Positions 1-5,544 are shown, counted from the first letter of the stretch. The stretch is 5,735 nucleotides of DNA from an uncultured Rikenellaceae bacterium (GCA_910588925.1 CAJURV010000097.1:1-5735); one strand, 5' to 3'. The notes: generated by a model from the letters alone, not told the origin. Translations and numbers: made by a program.

Positions 1-55
1 GCTTCGCGCACTTTTTCTCGCCTCGGCAATCGAAACTTCGTTTCATTGCGCTCGG
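1..55 (+). repeat. Dispersed hairpin repeat, copy A
   Basis: Positions 17-55 match the reverse complement of 911-949 at 35 of 39 bases, and similarity continues more weakly to position 1. The core folds as GCAAT, one bulged base (C31), GAAAC, loop TTC, GTTTC, ATTGC (26-49). Of the four differences from copy B, two (positions 32 and 44) are the two sides of one base pair, G-C here and A-T there, so the fold is preserved. The element may begin before the window. Further small hairpins follow: CCGAA/TTCGG (61-74) and GCCC/GGGC (76-86). This resembles REP/BIME-type intergenic repeats in form; the family is not identified. Confidence 0.75.
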
Positions 56-220
56 GCTTACCGAAAAAGTTCGGCGCCCTGCGGGCTGCGGTTGTGTGCG
101 AGGGCAAGCATGCCTGCGACTTGCAGTTAATGCGCATGTCTTTGGGTGTGAAGTGATGTGATTTGCTCGCCATCGGCTTTCCCAACCTCTGTCGGGTTAA
201 TCCGTGGTGGTTATCGCGGA

Positions 221-237
221 GCGGCACCTCGTGCCGC
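221..237. repeat. Perfect 7-bp hairpin
   Basis: GCGGCAC (221-227), loop CTC, GTGCCGC (231-237) form a perfect GC-rich stem with a 3-nt loop. There is no T-tract on either side, so it is not a typical intrinsic terminator. It belongs to the series of short-loop stems in the first 240 bases and may be part of a larger repeat element. Confidence 0.6.
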
Positions 238-390
238 ATGAGTAGTTCGGCTAATGCGCATACTTTTAGTAATCTTTATAGGTATCTTATCTTCTCGCGA
301 GCGGAATTGTGTTCTCTAACGAAGCGCAAGTTTGTGTTTCCTCCTGACACGGAGCGATTCTGTTTCATTTCCGGTCATATAATCAAGGTT

Positions 391-431
391 ATCTAAAACA
401 GAAAGAGAGGAGTCGTCGCGACTGCTCTCTT
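391..431 (-). terminator. Strong hairpin, probable terminator (minus-strand reading)
   Basis: The stem is AAGAGAG (403-409) with CTCTCTT (425-431), one G-G mismatch, then AGTCG (411-415) with CGACT (419-423) around a 3-nt loop, giving 12 base pairs. Read on the minus strand it is followed by TCTGTTTTAG, a usable but imperfect U-tract. On the plus strand the tail CTTGTGGG is poorer, though weak bidirectional function is possible. A second stem, GGGAC/GTCCC (437-458), lies directly beside it, so a minus-strand transcript would end in two consecutive hairpins. Confidence 0.5.
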
Positions 432-688
432 CTTGTGGGACAAAATCGGAAAAGTCCCTTACTACTAACCCAAACTTAAATAAATGAAGAAACCTTGTTC
501 TTTGCTGTATTGTATATGAAAAACGTCAATCTTATTTTTTTATTGTGTTTTTTCGTGAAAAATTTTATCCGTATATCTTTCAGAAAAACGATTTAACAGA
601 TCCCGCTACCATGATTTTGCTTCGAGATTTGTCGTGTCTCTTTTAGTCAGGAAATCGCAAATAGTGTGCCATATCTTAGTTCACGATA

Positions 689-719
689 CAAATATAATGA
701 TATTATTTAAATAAACAAC
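689..719 (-). promoter_or_regulatory. Bacteroidota-type promoter match, minus strand
   Basis: On the minus strand the sequence reads GTTG (719-716), 19 nt, then TATATTTG (696-689). This fits the published Bacteroides pattern of a -33 TTTG/TTG box, about 19 nt, and a TAnnTTTG -7 box, except for one mismatch in the outer -33 base. Transcription would start near 682 and run left into AT-rich sequence that ends at the hairpins around 458-403. No open frame longer than about ten codons was seen in the part I read, so a non-coding product is the likelier option. AT-rich DNA produces such matches by chance. Confidence 0.4.
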
Positions 720-748
720 CTATACGATAACTTTTTTTGAAATACTCT

Positions 749-756
749 TACTTTTG
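749..756 (+). promoter_or_regulatory. Isolated -7-like element
   Basis: TACTTTTG fits TAnnTTTG, but no TTG box lies about 19 nt upstream. It faces away from the minus-strand promoter match at 689-719. A transcript from here would pass through repeat copy B and could end at the hairpin near 1005-1025. Support is weak because the element lies in AT-rich sequence. Confidence 0.2.
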
Positions 757-910
757 CGATTACACATGCTAAAACGTTTATTATTGAATTTTAGTGTATT
801 ATTTTCGGATTTACGCAGGTTACGGTCCGATCTGTATTACGCTTCGGGGCTAAAATAAATTAACTTCCCTGTGGAGGATGTCCGCGAAGCCGCTTAACGT
901 TTTAGCTAAG

Positions 911-968
911 CCGAGTGCAATAAAACGAAGTTTTAATTGCCGAGGCGAGGAAAGGTCTGCATCGAAGC
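911..968 (-). repeat. Dispersed hairpin repeat, copy B (inverted)
   Basis: This is the inverted partner of the repeat at 1-55. The hairpin on the plus strand is GCAAT (917-921), AAAAC (922-926), loop GAA, GTTTT (930-934), bulged A935, ATTGC (936-940). The GCTTCG end (complement of 963-968) also matches the first bases of copy A, with a few small indels between. Beyond 911 toward 880 there is further weak similarity to 56-90 of copy A, including another short stem, GCTTA/TAAGC. The repeat explains much of the open frame that crosses this stretch. Confidence 0.75.
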
Positions 969-1004
969 GAACGTTTTTACCTATCCGGACTAAACGAGTG
1001 ACAC

Positions 1005-1025
1005 AGGCAGAAACCCTGCTTTTTC
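1005..1025 (+). terminator. Possible intrinsic terminator, plus strand
   Basis: AGGCAG (1005-1010), loop AAACC, CTGCTT (1016-1021) form a 6-pair stem including one G-T pair, and the downstream side runs into a five-T tract (1020-1024). The geometry suits a weak Rho-independent terminator on the plus strand. No gene clearly ends here, so it may serve a short non-coding transcript or be fortuitous. Confidence 0.35.
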
Positions 1026-1091
1026 ATACGGAAGTAAAAAGACGAGTCTGCCGGCAGGTATTCCGATATTTTATAATTTAAGACGTATTTC

Positions 1092-1123
1092 GATTGCTCT
1101 CACGGCCTCCAGGCTCGATGCAG
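1092..1123 (+). repeat. Degenerate repeat related to 5509-5542
   Basis: This stretch begins GATTGC, continues with a CTC-containing segment and ends GGCT-C-GATGCAG. The same order, with similar spacing, occurs at 5509-5542 (GATTGC ... GGCTTTGATGCAG), with the middle diverged. A related CTTCGATGCAG also occurs on the minus strand within 957-967, next to repeat copy B. This suggests one family of mosaic intergenic repeats with decayed members; the match is partial. Confidence 0.4.
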
Positions 1124-1229
1124 TCCACCCGCTCCGTACCTTGTGATGTGCGCTACATAACCCACCGCCTGTCGCATCGCCAAAATACGGCTAATCGCGA
1201 TAAACCGACCGACATATAACGTTCATTCA

Positions 1230-1251
1230 AAAAGGAGAGAGGTACTCTCCT
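1230..1251 (-). terminator. Hairpin with T-tract, minus-strand reading
   Basis: AGGAGAG (1233-1239), loop AGGTA, CTCTCCT (1245-1251) form a perfect 7-bp stem. On the minus strand the hairpin is followed by TTTTTG after the stem, which is a good intrinsic terminator shape. On the plus strand the A-run precedes it and no T-tract follows. No minus-strand gene feeding into it is visible, so it may instead insulate the dxs promoter, which lies about 20 nt to the right, from antisense transcription. Confidence 0.45.
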
Positions 1252-1271
1252 CAAAGTTAATACATATTCAT

Positions 1272-1279
1272 TATCTTTG
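1272..1279 (+). promoter_or_regulatory. Probable dxs operon promoter (-7 element)
   Basis: TATCTTTG is a perfect match to the Bacteroidota -7 consensus TAnnTTTG and sits upstream of dxs on the coding strand. The -33 region at the expected spacing lacks a clear TTG, so only half of the promoter is convincing. Transcription would start near 1285, giving a leader of about 150 nt. The minus-strand terminator-like hairpin at 1230-1251 lies immediately upstream. Confidence 0.5.
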
Positions 1280-1285
1280 CACTGA

Positions 1286-1437
1286 ATAAACAAACCCTGT
1301 TCGGCAGAACACTCCGTAGTTGTCTTCGGAAACTCCGCCCCGATATATGGATGTAGGCGGCGATATTTCCGGCAACAGGAGGTCTCCTAGTTTTGTCCGA
1401 AACGTGTTTGTCTTTACGTTAAAAACCATCCGAACGC
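1286..1437 (+). other. dxs 5' leader
   Basis: If transcription begins near 1285, the leader is about 150 nt. It contains a small stem TGTTC/GAACA (1298-1311) and a weak stem AGGA/TCCT (1377-1388) followed by TTTTG. I see no TPP riboswitch features. AGGAGG at 1377-1382 lies more than 50 nt before the dxs start and is not its ribosome binding site; the sequence just before the start is A-rich (GTTAAAAACC), typical of this phylum. Confidence 0.35.
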
Positions 1438-3312
1438 ATGTCTCTTCTCGATAACATAAACTCACCCTCCGACCTTAAGAAGCTGCCGGTGAAGCGTCTG
1501 CCGGAGTTGTGCGAGGAGCTTCGCCGTTTCATCATACGCGAGTTGGCATCCAACCCGGGACATCTCGGGTCGAGCCTCGGGGCTATAGAGCTGACCGTAG
1601 CCATCCACTATGTTTACGACACTCCCGACGACAAGTTGGTGTGGGACGTAGGACATCAGGGCTATGCCCATAAAATACTGACAGGACGGCGCGACAGATT
1701 CGCCACCAACCGGAAGTTAGGCGGCTTGAGCGGGTTCCCGAAACGTTCCGAGAGCGAATACGACGCGTTCGGAGGCGGCCACGCGTCGGTATCCATATCG
1801 GCGGCATTGGGCATGGACACTGCTTTTAGCCTCAAAGGCGAGGAGCGCAAAACCATAGTGGTGATAGGCGACGGTGCCATGACCGGCGGACTCGCTTTCG
1901 AAGGCATAAACAACGCCGGGGTGGAAGCGCGCGATCTGCTGGTGGTACTCAATGACAACGACATGTCGATAGACCCCAACGTAGGGGCGCTCAACCGTTA
2001 CCTGCTCTCCATAACCACATCGCGCCGTTACAACCGCTTCAAAAAGGCCACACAAAAGATGTTGAGCCCCCTGCCGCGTCTATCCAATACCATAGCGCGG
2101 TCGGTCTCCGGCCTCAAAAGATTCCTGTTGCAGAGCAGTAACTTCTTCGAATCGTTCGGATTCCGTTATTTCGGCCCCGTAGACGGCCACGACGTTGTTC
2201 AGTTAGTGCGTGTACTGCAGGACATGAAACACATAGAGGGCCCCAAGCTGTTGCACGCCCTCACCGTCAAAGGCAAAGGATACGCCCCGGCCGAACAAAG
2301 CCAGACCACATGGCACGCCCCCGGAGTTTTCGACCCCGACACCGGCAAACGCAAACGCGTAAAGGCAGTCAGCAAAAAATTTCAGGAGGTATTCGGCGAG
2401 ACATTGCTGGAGCTGGCCGAGATGAATCCTGCCATAGTGGGCGTAACCCCAGCCATGCCTACCGGGTGCTCCATGAACATAATGCAGGCACGTATGCCGG
2501 AGCGCGTATTCGACGTAGGCATAGCCGAGGGACATGCCGTGACCTTCTCCGGCGGACTGGCCACGCAGGGGATGTTGCCCTATTGCAACATATACTCCTC
2601 GTTCATGCAGAGGGCCTACGACAACGTCATCCACGACGTAGTGCTGCAGGGGGTTAACGTGGTATTGTGCCTCGACCGTGCAGGCCTCGTGGGCGAAGAC
2701 GGCTCGACCCATCACGGCGCGTTCGACATAGCGTGTTTCAGGTCCGTACCGGGCATAACCATAGCCTCGCCGTACGACGAACACGAGCTTCGCAACATGA
2801 TGTATTCGGCGCAAGCCAACCCATGCGGCGCCTACATGATACGCTATCCGCGAGGCGAGGGCTATCGCGGCGACGACTGGCACAACGATTTCGAGTACAT
2901 AGAACGCGGCACCTCGCGTGTTCTCACCCACGGACACGATATAGCGCTTCTCAGCTTAGGACCCGTCGGAAACGAAGCCGCCGACGCCATCGACGAGCTG
3001 GCCGAAGAGGGCATATCGGTGGAACATATCGACCTCCGTTTCGCCAAACCGTTGGACGAAGCGATGTTAAGACGCGTATGGAACGAATTCGACAAGATAG
3101 TTACGGCGGAAAACGGCGTAGTGGCCGGAGGTGTCGGCAGCGCGGTGTTGGAATTCTTCTCGTCGTTGCCCGAAAGCGGCTCCCACAAAGTAGTGCGACT
3201 GGGCCTGCCCGACAGATTCATAGAGCACGGTAGCGTAGACGAACTGGCGGCACAGTGCGGTATAGACAAAAACGGCATAAAGCGCACTATCCGCGAACTG
3301 GCCGGAAAATAG
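1438..3312 (+). CDS. dxs: 1-deoxy-D-xylulose-5-phosphate synthase
   Basis: This cytoplasmic enzyme condenses pyruvate with glyceraldehyde 3-phosphate, using thiamine diphosphate and Mg2+, to give DXP and CO2. It is the first step of the MEP isoprenoid pathway, and DXP also feeds thiamine synthesis and, in some bacteria, pyridoxal phosphate synthesis. The 624 residues match the family length. Domain I has the GH motif (His42), the metal-binding GDG (Asp145) and NDN (Asn174). Domain II, from about residue 310, has the catalytic Glu364 in AEGHAVT, Tyr386, Arg392, Asp421, His425 and Arg472; these correspond to E. coli Tyr392, Arg398, Asp427, His431 and Arg478 with a constant offset of six. The C-terminal transketolase domain spans about 495-624. 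The family usually has Gln after the catalytic Glu; Gly here appears to be a Bacteroidota variant. The ATG start fits the family N-terminus. Ile is encoded mostly by ATA. The next gene starts 3 nt after the stop, so coupling is likely. Confidence 0.97.
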   Translation: MSLLDNINSPSDLKKLPVKRLPELCEELRRFIIRELASNPGHLGSSLGAIELTVAIHYVYDTPDDKLVWDVGHQGYAHKILTGRRDRFATNRKLGGLSGFPKRSESEYDAFGGGHASVSISAALGMDTAFSLKGEERKTIVVIGDGAMTGGLAFEGINNAGVEARDLLVVLNDNDMSIDPNVGALNRYLLSITTSRRYNRFKKATQKMLSPLPRLSNTIARSVSGLKRFLLQSSNFFESFGFRYFGPVDGHDVVQLVRVLQDMKHIEGPKLLHALTVKGKGYAPAEQSQTTWHAPGVFDPDTGKRKRVKAVSKKFQEVFGETLLELAEMNPAIVGVTPAMPTGCSMNIMQARMPERVFDVGIAEGHAVTFSGGLATQGMLPYCNIYSSFMQRAYDNVIHDVVLQGVNVVLCLDRAGLVGEDGSTHHGAFDIACFRSVPGITIASPYDEHELRNMMYSAQANPCGAYMIRYPRGEGYRGDDWHNDFEYIERGTSRVLTHGHDIALLSLGPVGNEAADAIDELAEEGISVEHIDLRFAKPLDEAMLRRVWNEFDKIVTAENGVVAGGVGSAVLEFFSSLPESGSHKVVRLGLPDRFIEHGSVDELAAQCGIDKNGIKRTIRELAGK

Positions 3313-3315
3313 ATC

Positions 3316-3759
3316 ATGTCCGACTTCACATTAAAAAAAGGCGACGCCTCACTGCACGCCGAACTTGCGGCACTATGGGAGAGATCCGTAAGGGCCACGC
3401 ACCACTTCGTTACCGAAGAGGACATTGTCTTTTTCCGTTCTGCGGTGCGTGACGGGCTTGCCGCACTCGATGTGCACTATGTGGAGCGCGACGGGCGGCC
3501 GGCGGCATTCGTGGCCGTCGGAGGCGACAAAGTGGAGATGCTTTTCGTCGATCCGGAGTTCTTCGGACTCGGAGCCGGCGGTATGTTGATGAAGTTAGCA
3601 ATAGAGGCCGGCGCCCGGTATGTGGATGTAAACGAACAAAACACAGGAGCGCGCGGTTTTTACGAGCACTTGGGCTTCAAAACGGTATCGCGCGACGAAA
3701 CCGATGATAGCGGAAAGGAATACCCCGTATTGCATTTGGCTCTGACGTACGGTTTATGA
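3316..3759 (+). CDS. YjaB-like GNAT N-acetyltransferase
   Basis: This 147-residue cytoplasmic protein is a predicted acetyl-CoA-dependent acetyltransferase of the GNAT superfamily. It resembles E. coli YjaB, as I recall that sequence, along most of its length: RSVRATHHF (24-31), LFVDPEFFGLGAGG (76-89, the acetyl-CoA phosphate loop with the G-x-G-x-G pattern), VNEQN (105-109), GFYEHLGF (114-121) and DDSGKEYPVLHLAL near the end. Tyr116 sits where the family often has the proton-donating Tyr. The length equals that of YjaB. The acceptor substrate is unknown. Only three bases separate its ATG from the dxs stop codon and no Shine-Dalgarno site is visible, so translation is probably coupled to dxs. 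As I recall, Bacteroides species more often have potassium-uptake genes after dxs, so this neighbour may be lineage-specific. Confidence 0.88.
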   Translation: MSDFTLKKGDASLHAELAALWERSVRATHHFVTEEDIVFFRSAVRDGLAALDVHYVERDGRPAAFVAVGGDKVEMLFVDPEFFGLGAGGMLMKLAIEAGARYVDVNEQNTGARGFYEHLGFKTVSRDETDDSGKEYPVLHLALTYGL

Positions 3760-3791
3760 CATCGGAACGAACTACATAAAAATCCCCTGCG

Positions 3792-5201
3792 ATGAAGATA
3801 TATATAGAGACGGAACGCCTGTATCTGCGAGGGTGGACACGCGACGATCTGGTACCGTTCATAAAGATGAACAACGACCCTCGAGTGATGGAGTTCTTTG
3901 TACGGAGGCTGACAAAAACCGAGTCGTCCGAGTTTTTCACCCGCATACGCGACGAACTCGACACCTCCGGCTTCGGACTGTTCGCCGTAGAGGAGCAGAA
4001 TACGGGACGGTTCATCGGGTTCGTAGGATTGCACAGGTTCGACTTCGGCAACGATTTCGCTACCGGAGTAGAGATTGCATGGCGGTTAGTGGCCGACGCT
4101 TGGGGGAAAGGCTATGCTACAGAGGCGGCATCGGCATGTCTGGTATATGCACGTCAGGTGTTCGGGATCAAAGAGATATATGCGTTTACCTCCACTCTCA
4201 ACGAGCGTTCAGAACGGGTAATGAAAAAGATAGGCATGCGTTTCATTAAAACGTTCGACCACCCATCCGTACCTTGCGGCCATCCTTTGGTTCCCCACAA
4301 GCTTTACTGCACCGTAAGGCCCGACAGCCGTAGGCGCAGCCTTTTCGCTCCGGCCACCGGGACGACACATGCCGACCGCTCCGACGCCGTAGCCATATTC
4401 GTAAACGGATACTGGAACACGGGACGCACGGCGCTGAAAATAGGCTCCATATTTTCGCACAGGCTCGGAGTGGAGATGCACGAGGCCATCATACAGAACA
4501 TCGGCGACGTGCCGCTCGAGGGATATTGGGAGGCCGGGTTCATAGCCAAAGCCAAAAGTTATTTCCGCCGCCGATTCAAGAGTCTGAAAGGCAAGACTAT
4601 CCGCTCGGTATCGCCCATATTCGTGGATGGCTCCGGCGACTGGTATTCTTCGGGGAAATCGCGTTTCGCGGATGGCGAGACATACGGACGGGAGATACTT
4701 TCGCAAGAGTTGACCGACATGGGCGTGACGGACGAAAACGGAGTGCAACGCAAGAACATATTCATCGTAAGTCACAGTATGGGCGGCGCCTATGCCGAGG
4801 GTATCGTCAGGTATCTCGTAGCCAACAGGCTCAAAGTCGACTCGGTCATGCACTTCTCAGCCGCCGACAACAAAGATTTCAGCGTCGGGCTTCCCGCTGT
4901 CACATATCAGATCAATATAGTGCCCGACCCGGTGCTGATGTACAAGAACCTACCCGACCGCATAACCGTACATGCCGAAAACCTGTGGGAGAGCATAAAG
5001 GAGCGGATAAGCGGAGCCGGACAACGGGAAAAGCCCGACGCATACCAGATAGTGAACATGTTACGAAACCACTATATAGAGCATGACGGCGGCATGGATC
5101 TGCTCAACCACTATTATACCAAGGCGTCCAAAGTGTGGAAAGCAGTACCGTTTCTGAACGATAGCGGGGATATCCCGGGCATTATCCGAAATTCACGATA
5201 G
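3792..5201 (+). CDS. GNAT acetyltransferase fused to alpha/beta-hydrolase-like domain
   Basis: This 469-residue protein has two domains. Residues 1-175 are a RimJ/RimL-type GNAT: ETERLYLRGW (6-15), GFVGLHRF (76-83), VEIAWRL (93-99), the acetyl-CoA loop AWGKGYATEA (103-112), LNERSERVMKKIGMRF (136-151) and a normal family ending near HKLYCTV (169-175). After an Arg/Ala-rich linker (about 176-195), residues 196-469 look like a lipase-type alpha/beta hydrolase: strand AIFVNGYWNTG, then FVDGSGDW (277-284) and a nucleophile elbow IVSHSMGGAYAEG (325-337) with Ser329. Asp379 (VPDP) and His427, His431 or His440 are candidate triad partners. The elbow has Ser instead of the usual first Gly. No signal peptide or membrane segment is visible. 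The hydrolase half has no Met of its own before residue 229, which supports a true fusion. The GNAT call is firm; the hydrolase fold is inferred from the elbow and order of elements, and both substrates are unknown. The start is 32 nt after the previous gene, preceded by an A-rich stretch. Confidence 0.85.
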   Translation: MKIYIETERLYLRGWTRDDLVPFIKMNNDPRVMEFFVRRLTKTESSEFFTRIRDELDTSGFGLFAVEEQNTGRFIGFVGLHRFDFGNDFATGVEIAWRLVADAWGKGYATEAASACLVYARQVFGIKEIYAFTSTLNERSERVMKKIGMRFIKTFDHPSVPCGHPLVPHKLYCTVRPDSRRRSLFAPATGTTHADRSDAVAIFVNGYWNTGRTALKIGSIFSHRLGVEMHEAIIQNIGDVPLEGYWEAGFIAKAKSYFRRRFKSLKGKTIRSVSPIFVDGSGDWYSSGKSRFADGETYGREILSQELTDMGVTDENGVQRKNIFIVSHSMGGAYAEGIVRYLVANRLKVDSVMHFSAADNKDFSVGLPAVTYQINIVPDPVLMYKNLPDRITVHAENLWESIKERISGAGQREKPDAYQIVNMLRNHYIEHDGGMDLLNHYYTKASKVWKAVPFLNDSGDIPGIIRNSR

Positions 5202-5219
5202 ACAATCGGCTGGCACATG

Positions 5220-5250
5220 TTTGGACTTGATTACATGCGCATTAGTTTTG
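5220..5250 (+). promoter_or_regulatory. Bacteroidota-type promoter, plus strand
   Basis: TTTG (5220-5223), exactly 19 nt, then TAGTTTTG (5243-5250) match both boxes and the spacing of the Bacteroides -33/-7 pattern. This is the best complete promoter match in the window. The palindrome ATGCGCAT (5235-5242) abuts the -7 box, which is a position where a bound regulator would block transcription. The start site would be near 5256, reading into the stem-loop region and then out of the window. The same bases can pair as an imperfect hairpin (5213-5240), so a terminator role for the upstream gene cluster is an alternative. Confidence 0.5.
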
Positions 5251-5362
5251 CTACCGAGTGTTACGCTTTATATATTTAGGTTTATATTACCTTGATTTCT
5301 TATAGAGAGGCGATTTTTCCCATACCTTACCCGGAGACACAAGGGACGGAGCCTGCGGGGGA

Positions 5363-5409
5363 CCGCTTAAACGTGACGCTCTTTCGATTCATAGCGATGA
5401 TTTAAGCGG
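5363..5409 (+). repeat. Perfect 9-bp inverted repeat, stem-loop
   Basis: CCGCTTAAA (5363-5371) pairs perfectly with TTTAAGCGG (5401-5409). Inside, CGCT (5377-5380) can pair with AGCG (5393-5396) around a 12-nt loop, giving a two-part stem with an internal loop. No T-tract follows, so it is not an ordinary terminator. It lies about 110 nt downstream of the start predicted from the 5220-5250 promoter and could be a structured RNA element or a paired protein-binding site. Confidence 0.5.
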
Positions 5410-5438
5410 AAAGGTTCTATGATTGCCGGAACTTATGC

Positions 5439-5460
5439 GGGCCTCCGTGTGGGGAGGCCC
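5439..5460. repeat. GC-rich perfect 8-bp hairpin
   Basis: GGGCCTCC (5439-5446), loop GTGTGG, GGAGGCCC (5453-5460) form a perfect and stable stem. There is no T-tract on either side. It is the strongest single hairpin of the right-hand region and probably belongs to the same dispersed intergenic element as the neighbouring stems. Confidence 0.6.
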
Positions 5461-5508
5461 CGACCCGCTCATCCCTCGTGCCTCGGGATTTAACGGCGGA
5501 ATGTGTTT

Positions 5509-5542
5509 GATTGCCCTCGCTTCGCTCGGGGCTTTGATGCAG
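5509..5542 (+). repeat. Degenerate repeat related to 1092-1123
   Basis: The stretch starts GATTGC, has a CTCG-rich middle and ends GGCTTTGATGCAG, in the same order as 1092-1123. CGCTCGGG within it also occurs in repeat copy A (49-56). Both strands are nearly free of stop codons here, which explains the long but doubtful open frames. Confidence 0.4.
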
Positions 5543-5544
5543 GG

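Larger units (their letters stand above)
1..1437. other. Long gene-free upstream region with repeats and hairpins
   Basis: No open frame here looks like a real protein: the longer ones start at TTG or run across repeats. What can be seen is a hairpin-rich, GC-richer left end (1-400), a strongly AT-rich core (about 440-800), a diverged inverted repeat pair (1-55 and 911-968), terminator-like hairpins near 403-431, 1005-1025 and 1230-1251, a minus-strand promoter match at 689-719, and the dxs promoter and leader at the right end. I recognised no tRNA, rRNA, RNase P, SRP RNA or tmRNA signature. The base composition shift suggests a mosaic of older insertions or decayed sequence; that is inference. 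Confidence 0.6.

Noticed and set aside
163..396. Plus-strand 77-codon open frame
   Set aside because: It starts at TTG without a ribosome-binding signal, crosses the 221-237 hairpin and has a composition unlike a real protein.
565..573. DnaA-box-like TTATCCGTA in the AT-rich region
   Set aside because: It has two mismatches to the consensus and no cluster of further boxes, so it does not support an origin.
1048..1057. Perfect palindrome CTGCCGGCAG
   Set aside because: It is only 10 bp, isolated, and has no promoter or partner site nearby.
878..1081. Plus-strand 67-codon open frame with an ATG after GGAGG
   Set aside because: GGAGG directly touches the ATG, which is too close to work, and much of the frame is repeat copy B.
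1286..1437. TPP riboswitch in the dxs leader
   Set aside because: The conserved THI-box elements are not visible, and the stems seen are small and local.
2203..3425. Long minus-strand open frames antisense to dxs (up to 244 codons) and a plus-strand 188-codon frame in another phase
   Set aside because: They lie over a gene with all family motifs intact and arise from its codon bias.
3985..5201. RHS or polymorphic-toxin cassette suggested by the hydrolase half
   Set aside because: There are no RHS/YD repeats, secretion signal or immunity gene; the resemblance is limited to the hydrolase-like segments.
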